This document shows positions 57,361 through 64,000 of a stretch of DNA of 64,000 nucleotides, piece after piece. The position numbers and the translations under genes are program-made. The notes beneath the pieces are model-generated. The model worked only from the letters and a program-made list of their open reading frames with translations, did no database searches and had not been told where the DNA came from. The DNA is from Marinomonas profundimaris. GTDB lineage: Bacteria > Pseudomonadota > Gammaproteobacteria > Pseudomonadales > Marinomonadaceae. The stretch lies in NCBI RefSeq assembly GCF_000508165.1, contig NZ_AYOZ01000005.1:1-64000 (forward strand). Direction: 5' to 3'. Every line of letters starts with the position of its first letter. Within the stretch, counting starts at the first letter, position 1.

Positions 57361-58221
57361 ATGGTACCACATAGTTCTGATGATGCGAGAGGGTCGCTGT
57401 ACATAGTTGCGACGCCAATTGGCAATCTAGATGATTTTAGTAAAAGAGCCGAACAAACCTTGCGCGATGTTGATTATATTGCTGCAGAAGACACTCGACA
57501 TACACGACGTTTGTTGAATCATTTTGGTATCGAGGCGAAGCTTTTTTCGATTCATGATCACAATGAAAAAGACAAAGCCAATTATGTCGCCAGCCTGTTG
57601 GATGACGGCAAAAATGTTGCCCTAGTGTCTGATGCGGGAACGCCGCTGATTTCGGATCCGGGTTACCACGTCGTGCATGCGTTACGTGAAAAAAGCCATA
57701 AAGTCATGCCAATCCCCGGAGCTTGTGCTTTGATTTCTGCTCTTTGCGCATCCGGATTGCCTACCGATCAGTTCTTCTTTGCGGGTTTTGTTCCTGCCAA
57801 ATCCAAAGGCCGTCGTGACTTATTTGAGTCGTGGAAACAACAAGTGGGTACGGTTGTTTTTTATGAATCAACACATCGAATTTACGACTCTATGGCGGAT
57901 GTTCAGCAAGTGTACGGCGATGATGCTCAACTTGTGCTGGCACGCGAAGTAACCAAAACGTTTGAGACATTCCTTTCCGGTACGGCGGCTGAAATATTGG
58001 CGATGTTTGATGCCGATGCCAACCAAATGCGCGGTGAATTTGTTGTTATGTTGAGCTTCACGCAAGAAAGTGGTAACGAAGCAGAGCTTGAGGCGAAGCG
58101 TATTTTGACGATTTTGCTAGAAGATTTGCCGGTTAAGCAGGCGGCCGCTATGGCTGCAAAATTAACGGGGGAAAAGAAAAACTACCTCTACAAAATGGCG
58201 CTGGAAATGCAAAGCCAATAG
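57361..58221 (+). CDS. rsmI: 16S rRNA (cytidine-1402-2'-O)-methyltransferase RsmI
   Basis: 286 residues from ATG 57361, which has GAGG five bases upstream; the ATG at 57340 has none. Tetrapyrrole-methylase fold: GSLYIVATPIGNLDDFSKRA at the N-terminus and SDAGTPLISDPGYHVV. It methylates the ribose of C1402 in 16S rRNA. It is divergent from lpoA by 32 bp. Confidence 0.96.
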   Translation: MVPHSSDDARGSLYIVATPIGNLDDFSKRAEQTLRDVDYIAAEDTRHTRRLLNHFGIEAKLFSIHDHNEKDKANYVASLLDDGKNVALVSDAGTPLISDPGYHVVHALREKSHKVMPIPGACALISALCASGLPTDQFFFAGFVPAKSKGRRDLFESWKQQVGTVVFYESTHRIYDSMADVQQVYGDDAQLVLAREVTKTFETFLSGTAAEILAMFDADANQMRGEFVVMLSFTQESGNEAELEAKRILTILLEDLPVKQAAAMAAKLTGEKKNYLYKMALEMQSQ

Positions 58222-58239
58222 ATCGTCATTGCTTATCTT

Positions 58240-58273
58240 TGGTAAACACCCATAAAAAATGTGGGTGTTTACA
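58240..58273 (+). terminator. Hairpin after rsmI
   Basis: GTAAACACCCA / TGGGTGTTTAC (58242-58272) makes an 11-bp stem; no U-tract follows (ATTCTAATTAG), so it may be a weak or processed terminator. Confidence 0.5.
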
Positions 58274-58302
58274 TTCTAATTAGACTGAGTATACTCGCAA
58301 TC

Positions 58303-58396
58303 ACTTGTCGGAGTGCCATTTGGCTGAGATCGCATAAATAAATGCGGGATCCGCAGAACCTGATCGGGCTAACACCCGCGTAGGAAACAAGAAAGT
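58303..58396 (+). ncRNA. TPP riboswitch (THI element)
   Basis: The P1 stem CTTGT (58304-58308) pairs with ACAAG (58387-58391). The conserved core is complete: GGCTGAGAT (58322-58330), the variable P3 arm, AGAACCTGATC (58355-58365) and the CACCCGCGTAGGAAACAAG end. Binding of thiamine pyrophosphate should lower expression of the thi operon. A 200-nt stretch to thiC holds an 8-bp pair CATCGAAT (58415-58422) / ATTCGATG (58450-58457) and AAACGC / GCGTTT (58522-58540), possible parts of the expression platform. No classic terminator is clear. Confidence 0.95.
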
Positions 58397-58548
58397 CTTC
58401 AATTTTCTTTTCTGCATCGAATGAACTCCTGTCTTTTTTATGACGATTGATTCGATGTTGCCTTATTCGCTTCACCACTCTTTTCTCATTAAAAATTCAG
58501 GGTTCATGTTTTGCTTTAGAAAAACGCCTTTCGTGCGTTTGCCAGTAA

Positions 58549-60609
<2,061 letters not shown>

Positions 60610-60620
60610 AGGGGGGATTT

Positions 60621-62024
60621 ATGTCGATAAAACTTCCTCTTATCTGGTGTGTGGGCGGTGCGGATTCGTTCGCCCGCACAGCCTTACCGGAATTGTCTGT
60701 GAATTTACGCACGGGACAGAACCTAGACTGTCGTGTGCAGCATATTGCGACGTGTGTTGCTGCACAGAATGTTGAAGGTGTTTCATTTACTGAGCCGGTG
60801 TCTTTGACCTCGTTCGATGCGCAATGGCGAGCCTTGCTTGATGACGCGGTGCCAGATGCGATTAGCGTGTGTTTTCTGCCATCAATGGAGATGGCGAAAG
60901 CCTGTTCTGTCTTGCTAAAGCGCATAAAAACGGACTTTCCGGCGGTATCGGTGGTGTTTGAATCAATATCACCACAAAAGAGCGATGTTCAGGTTCCATC
61001 AAGTGCTGATTTTCAGGTGTCTTTATTACCATTTATTGATGTAGTTATTATCAATGCTGAGGCGTTCGAAACCCTCACAAATGCGGCCGTGTGGCCGTGT
61101 GGTTGGTTAATTCGAGGTAGCAATAACGATACAGGGCAAGTGATGTACAGGTTTTTAAGCCAAAACGCGGCGGTGGGCTTCTCTAGTAGCGGTGTTGAGA
61201 GGAATGAAGACGACGTCTTATCCATGGCGTTGGTGTGTTTTATGGCGCATGGCTACGATATAAAAGACTCTGTTACCTTGGCAAAAGCTTATTGTGCAGG
61301 TGAGCAAAAAGGTTGGCCTTCATCGCTTGAATGTTTCCCCAAGATCCTCATACAGGGTAGATCCATTTCGACGTCTGATTTGTCTTTTGCGGCAATGGAT
61401 GTTGAAAAAATGGGCTTGTATCCGGTGGTCGACACGGTTGCTTGGTTGGAGCTTGTTCTTGCGCAAGGGGTGAATGTTGCTCAGCTACGCATTAAAAACC
61501 CTGACGATCCGCAGCTGAGTGACAAGATTCAACAGGCTATTTTGCTGGGTAAAAAATACAACGCACAGGTGTTTATCAATGACTATTGGCAGCAAGCAAT
61601 CGAATTTGGTGCTTATGGTGTTCATCTCGGGCAAGAAGACCTGGACGTTACGGACCTTGCTCGTATTCAATCGGCTGGCTTGCGATTAGGCATCAGCACG
61701 CATGGCTATTATGAAATTGCGCGCGCTCAATCCATCAAGCCGAGTTACATCGCGCTGGGTCACATTTTTCCAACACAAACCAAAGACATGCCTTCTCAAC
61801 CGCAAGGGTTAATACGTCTTGCGCATTATGCACGGCTATTAAAAGGCCATTATCCCACCGTGGCGATTGGCGGCATTACTGCGGAACGATTGCCTTTGGT
61901 GGCGCAGACTGGTGTTGACAGTGTGGCGGTGGTAACGGCGATTACCAAGGCTGAATCGCCAGATGTGACGACGCGATCACTCGCGGCGTCATTACGATTA
62001 CATAAAGTGGGGAACGCCAAATGA
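60621..62024 (+). CDS. thiE: ThiE with degenerate ThiD-like N-terminal domain
   Basis: A 467-residue fusion. Residues about 255-460 are thiamine phosphate synthase: [53 protein letters not shown] and [10 protein letters not shown]. Residues about 5-240 look like an HMP kinase fold that has lost its active site: [13 protein letters not shown] in place of GSDSGGGAGIQAD and [12 protein letters not shown] in place of a GTGCTL-type loop. It joins the thiazole and pyrimidine phosphates; kinase activity is doubtful. A real ThiD is needed elsewhere. Confidence 0.9.
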   Translation: MSIKLPLIWCVGGADSFARTALPELSVNLRTGQNLDCRVQHIATCVAAQNVEGVSFTEPVSLTSFDAQWRALLDDAVPDAISVCFLPSMEMAKACSVLLKRIKTDFPAVSVVFESISPQKSDVQVPSSADFQVSLLPFIDVVIINAEAFETLTNAAVWPCGWLIRGSNNDTGQVMYRFLSQNAAVGFSSSGVERNEDDVLSMALVCFMAHGYDIKDSVTLAKAYCAGEQKGWPSSLECFPKILIQGRSISTSDLSFAAMDVEKMGLYPVVDTVAWLELVLAQGVNVAQLRIKNPDDPQLSDKIQQAILLGKKYNAQVFINDYWQQAIEFGAYGVHLGQEDLDVTDLARIQSAGLRLGISTHGYYEIARAQSIKPSYIALGHIFPTQTKDMPSQPQGLIRLAHYARLLKGHYPTVAIGGITAERLPLVAQTGVDSVAVVTAITKAESPDVTTRSLAASLRLHKVGNAK

Positions 62025-62218
62025 ATATAATGCTAAACGATGTGCCTTTTGAGTTTTTTGGTAATACGTTAACGGACTTGCTCGACAGCTTGGAAAAAGA
62101 AGCAAAAGGCATTGCCATCGCGATCAATCAAAAAGTGGTGCCGAGGAGTTTATGGGATCGTACTGAGTTGGATGAGCAGAGTCAGGTGTTTATTTTTGAA
62201 TCGATCGCAGGAGGCTAA
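62021..62218 (+). CDS. thiS: Sulfur carrier protein ThiS
   Basis: A 65-residue ubiquitin-fold sulfur carrier ending in Gly-Gly (FESIAGG), where the thiocarboxylate forms. The start overlaps the thiE stop (ATGA). The adenylating partner ThiF is not encoded between thiE and thiS, where it is often found. Confidence 0.94.
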   Translation: MNIMLNDVPFEFFGNTLTDLLDSLEKEAKGIAIAINQKVVPRSLWDRTELDEQSQVFIFESIAGG

Positions 62219-62219
62219 C

Positions 62220-62996
62220 ATGTCGTCTTTATTTATTGCTGGACACGAATTTCATTCTCGACTTTTTACGGGTACTGGCAAATACGCCAGCGCAGACGCC
62301 ATGTTGGCGTCGTTAGTGGCCAGTGAAAGTGAACTGGTCACTTTGTCGTTACGCCGTATGGATTTAAAACACCAAAGTGACAACATTCTCCAACCTTTGC
62401 AGAAGCAAGGGATGAAACTGCTGCCAAATACGTCTGGCGCACGAACCGCAAAGGAGGCGGTTCTTGCAGCCGAATTGGCAAGAGATGCATTGGAAACTCA
62501 TTGGGTGAAGTTAGAAATTCACCCAGATCCACGCTACTTGATGCCGGATGGCGTGGAAACCTTATTGGCTGCAGAAGCGCTGATCAAAAAAGGCTTTGTG
62601 GTGATGCCGTATGTTCATGCTGATCCGGTGTTGTGCAAGCGGCTTGAAGAAGTCGGTTGCCAGTGTGTCATGCCATTGGGTTCGCCGATTGGTTCCAATA
62701 TGGGATTGGCGAGTCGTCCATTTTTGGAAATCATCATTGAGCAAAGCGCGGTGCCAGTGATCATTGACGCTGGCATTGGCGCGCCGTCGGATGCGGCGTT
62801 AGCGATGGAGATCGGCGCGGACGCTGTTTTGGTCAATACGGCGCTTGCGGTGGCCAAGCAACCCGCTCAAATGGGCGAAGCATTCCGATTAGCGGTGCAG
62901 GCTGGGCGCATAGCGTATGAGTCAGGTTTGGGTGAAAAGCGTGTTCAAGCGCAGGCGACCAGTCCGTTGACTGATTTTCTTGGAGGCTTGTCATGA
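62220..62996 (+). CDS. thiG: Thiazole synthase ThiG
   Basis: 258 residues from ATG 62220, one base after the thiS stop, with AGGAGG upstream; a longer frame inside thiS is rejected. TIM-barrel enzyme that builds the thiazole ring from DXP, ThiS-thiocarboxylate and dehydroglycine. [17 protein letters not shown] carries the Schiff-base Lys; [26 protein letters not shown] is the phosphate site (in part). Confidence 0.97.
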   Translation: MSSLFIAGHEFHSRLFTGTGKYASADAMLASLVASESELVTLSLRRMDLKHQSDNILQPLQKQGMKLLPNTSGARTAKEAVLAAELARDALETHWVKLEIHPDPRYLMPDGVETLLAAEALIKKGFVVMPYVHADPVLCKRLEEVGCQCVMPLGSPIGSNMGLASRPFLEIIIEQSAVPVIIDAGIGAPSDAALAMEIGADAVLVNTALAVAKQPAQMGEAFRLAVQAGRIAYESGLGEKRVQAQATSPLTDFLGGLS

Positions 62997-64000
62997 GCTT
63001 GATTGCGAGCTCGAACCAAATGGCAAAAGTGAATATGTTAGAGCAAAGCCCAGCTGTTGACGGTCAGTTTAGTCAGGTTGTAGAAAGCGCAGATTGGCAA
63101 CAAGTGACGCGATTGCATCACGCAAAAACCGAGCAAAATGTGAGGCAAGCTTTGAGTAAAAGTAAGCTCGATGTGGAAGACTTTGCCGCCTTAATCTCTC
63201 CTGCGGCAGAACCATTTTTACTGGAAATGGTCGCGAAAAGCGAACAGCTCACGTTGCAGCGTTTTGGCAATGCCTTAAGTTTGTTTGCGCCTTTGTACTT
63301 ATCTAACACCTGTGCCAACGAATGTACGTATTGCGGCTTTTCCATGAGTAATGCGATGAAGCGCTTAACACTCAATGAAACGCAAATAGGGCAAGAAGTC
63401 GCGGCAATTAAAAGCAAAGGTTTTGATCATCTTTTATTGGTGACGGGCGAAACGAAAAGGGTCTCCATGCCGTACTTTGAACGCATGATTCCCTTAATTA
63501 AGCCGCATTTCAGTCAACTATCTATGGAGGTGCAACCATTAGAGACTGACGAATACAGGCGGCTAAAAGGCATCGGTTTGGATGGTGTTTTGGTGTATCA
63601 AGAGACCTATCGTCGTAAAACCTACCTAGAACATCATTTGCGTGGCAACAAATCCAATTTCAATTACCGGCTTGATGCGCCAGATCGAATTGGTCAGGCG
63701 GGCATTCATAAAATCGGTTTAGGGGTTTTATTGGGTTTGGAAGATTGGCGAACAGATTCTGTGATGATGGCGCACCATCTACGGCATTTGCAAAAGCGCT
63801 ACTGGCGCAGCCGATTTAGTGTTGCGTTTCCACGTATTCGTCCCTGCAAAGGGGGGATCATACCGAAATCGGTCATTTCAGACCGACAGCTGGTGCAGTT
63901 GATTGCGGCGTGGCGGTTATTTGATAGAGATTTAGAAATGAGCTTGTCGACACGAGAGTCGCCTGAGTTTCGCCACCACGCGGTGCGAATGGGGTTTACG
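62993..64000 (+). CDS. thiH: 2-Iminoacetate synthase ThiH (truncated by window edge)
   Basis: A radical-SAM enzyme that splits tyrosine to give dehydroglycine for ThiG. The frame is open for 336 codons to the window end, so the stop is not seen. The Fe-S motif CANECTYC gives Cys107, Cys111 and Cys114. Its start overlaps the thiG stop by 4 bp. The use of ThiH, not the oxygen-dependent ThiO, is typical of facultative gammaproteobacteria. Confidence 0.95.
   Translation, partial: MSLIASSNQMAKVNMLEQSPAVDGQFSQVVESADWQQVTRLHHAKTEQNVRQALSKSKLDVEDFAALISPAAEPFLLEMVAKSEQLTLQRFGNALSLFAPLYLSNTCANECTYCGFSMSNAMKRLTLNETQIGQEVAAIKSKGFDHLLLVTGETKRVSMPYFERMIPLIKPHFSQLSMEVQPLETDEYRRLKGIGLDGVLVYQETYRRKTYLEHHLRGNKSNFNYRLDAPDRIGQAGIHKIGLGVLLGLEDWRTDSVMMAHHLRHLQKRYWRSRFSVAFPRIRPCKGGIIPKSVISDRQLVQLIAAWRLFDRDLEMSLSTRESPEFRHHAVRMGFT

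Overview
The window reads as chromosomal housekeeping DNA from a marine gammaproteobacterium, most likely Marinomonas or a close relative in the Oceanospirillales. This rests on moderate-to-low GC, protein resemblance, and gene order close to Pseudomonas: gatCAB facing mreBCD-maf-rng-yhdP-nit, lptCAB-rpoN-ptsN, mlaFEDC-ibaG-murA-hisGD, rplM-rpsI-sspAB. The taxon is an inference, since there is no rRNA gene. I see no tRNA, CRISPR array, prophage or insertion sequence.

Layout. 1-5.2 kb: a sodium:alanine/glycine symporter, an LtaS-like membrane sulfatase-fold enzyme, an EamA exporter and a 56-residue unknown protein. 5.2-8.8 kb: an rRNA-type methyltransferase, then a His-rich PepSY membrane protein with DUF2946 and DUF2750 proteins, possibly a metal-handling group. 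8.9-14.8 kb: a purine uptake and salvage operon, made of a two-module ABC ATPase, two permeases, a BMP-family binding protein and an adenine-deaminase-type hydrolase. 15.2-21.7 kb: two diguanylate cyclases of different design, a pseudouridine synthase, rlmM, an L,D-transpeptidase and a YkgJ cysteine-cluster protein. 21.7-34.3 kb: gatCAB, and divergently mreBCD-maf-rng-yhdP-nitrilase (cell shape, RNA decay, envelope lipid). 34.4-41.3 kb, minus strand: LPS export and nitrogen-PTS regulation (caxA, lptC-lptA-lptB, rpoN, ptsN, ptsO), then mgtE and darP. 41.5-48.4 kb, plus strand: mlaFEDC, ibaG, murA, hisG, hisD and an SRPBCC protein. 48.4-54.5 kb: DegS/AlgW protease, Nif3-like protein, zapG/zapE, rplM-rpsI, sspA-sspB. 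54.5-58.2 kb: diaA, yraN and lpoA facing rsmI. 58.3-64 kb: a TPP-riboswitch-led thiamine operon (thiC, ThiD-like/ThiE fusion, thiS, thiG, thiH), cut by the window edge.

Most genes are ordinary. What stands out is: (1) genes that appear to use very rare start codons, ATT for mreC and CTG for the pseudouridine synthase; (2) well-known clusters that lack usual members at this locus (kdsD/kdsC, hpf, rapZ, mlaB, hisC, petABC, tldD/pmbA, thiF); (3) the 'adenosine deaminase' gene, which carries the residues of an adenine deaminase and sits with a purine-type ABC transporter; (4) a His/Met-rich PepSY-DUF2946 pair; (5) structured, unexplained non-coding DNA ahead of the symporter, mreB, rplM and the pseudouridine synthase. 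I did not find a clearly new multigene defence or biosynthetic system.
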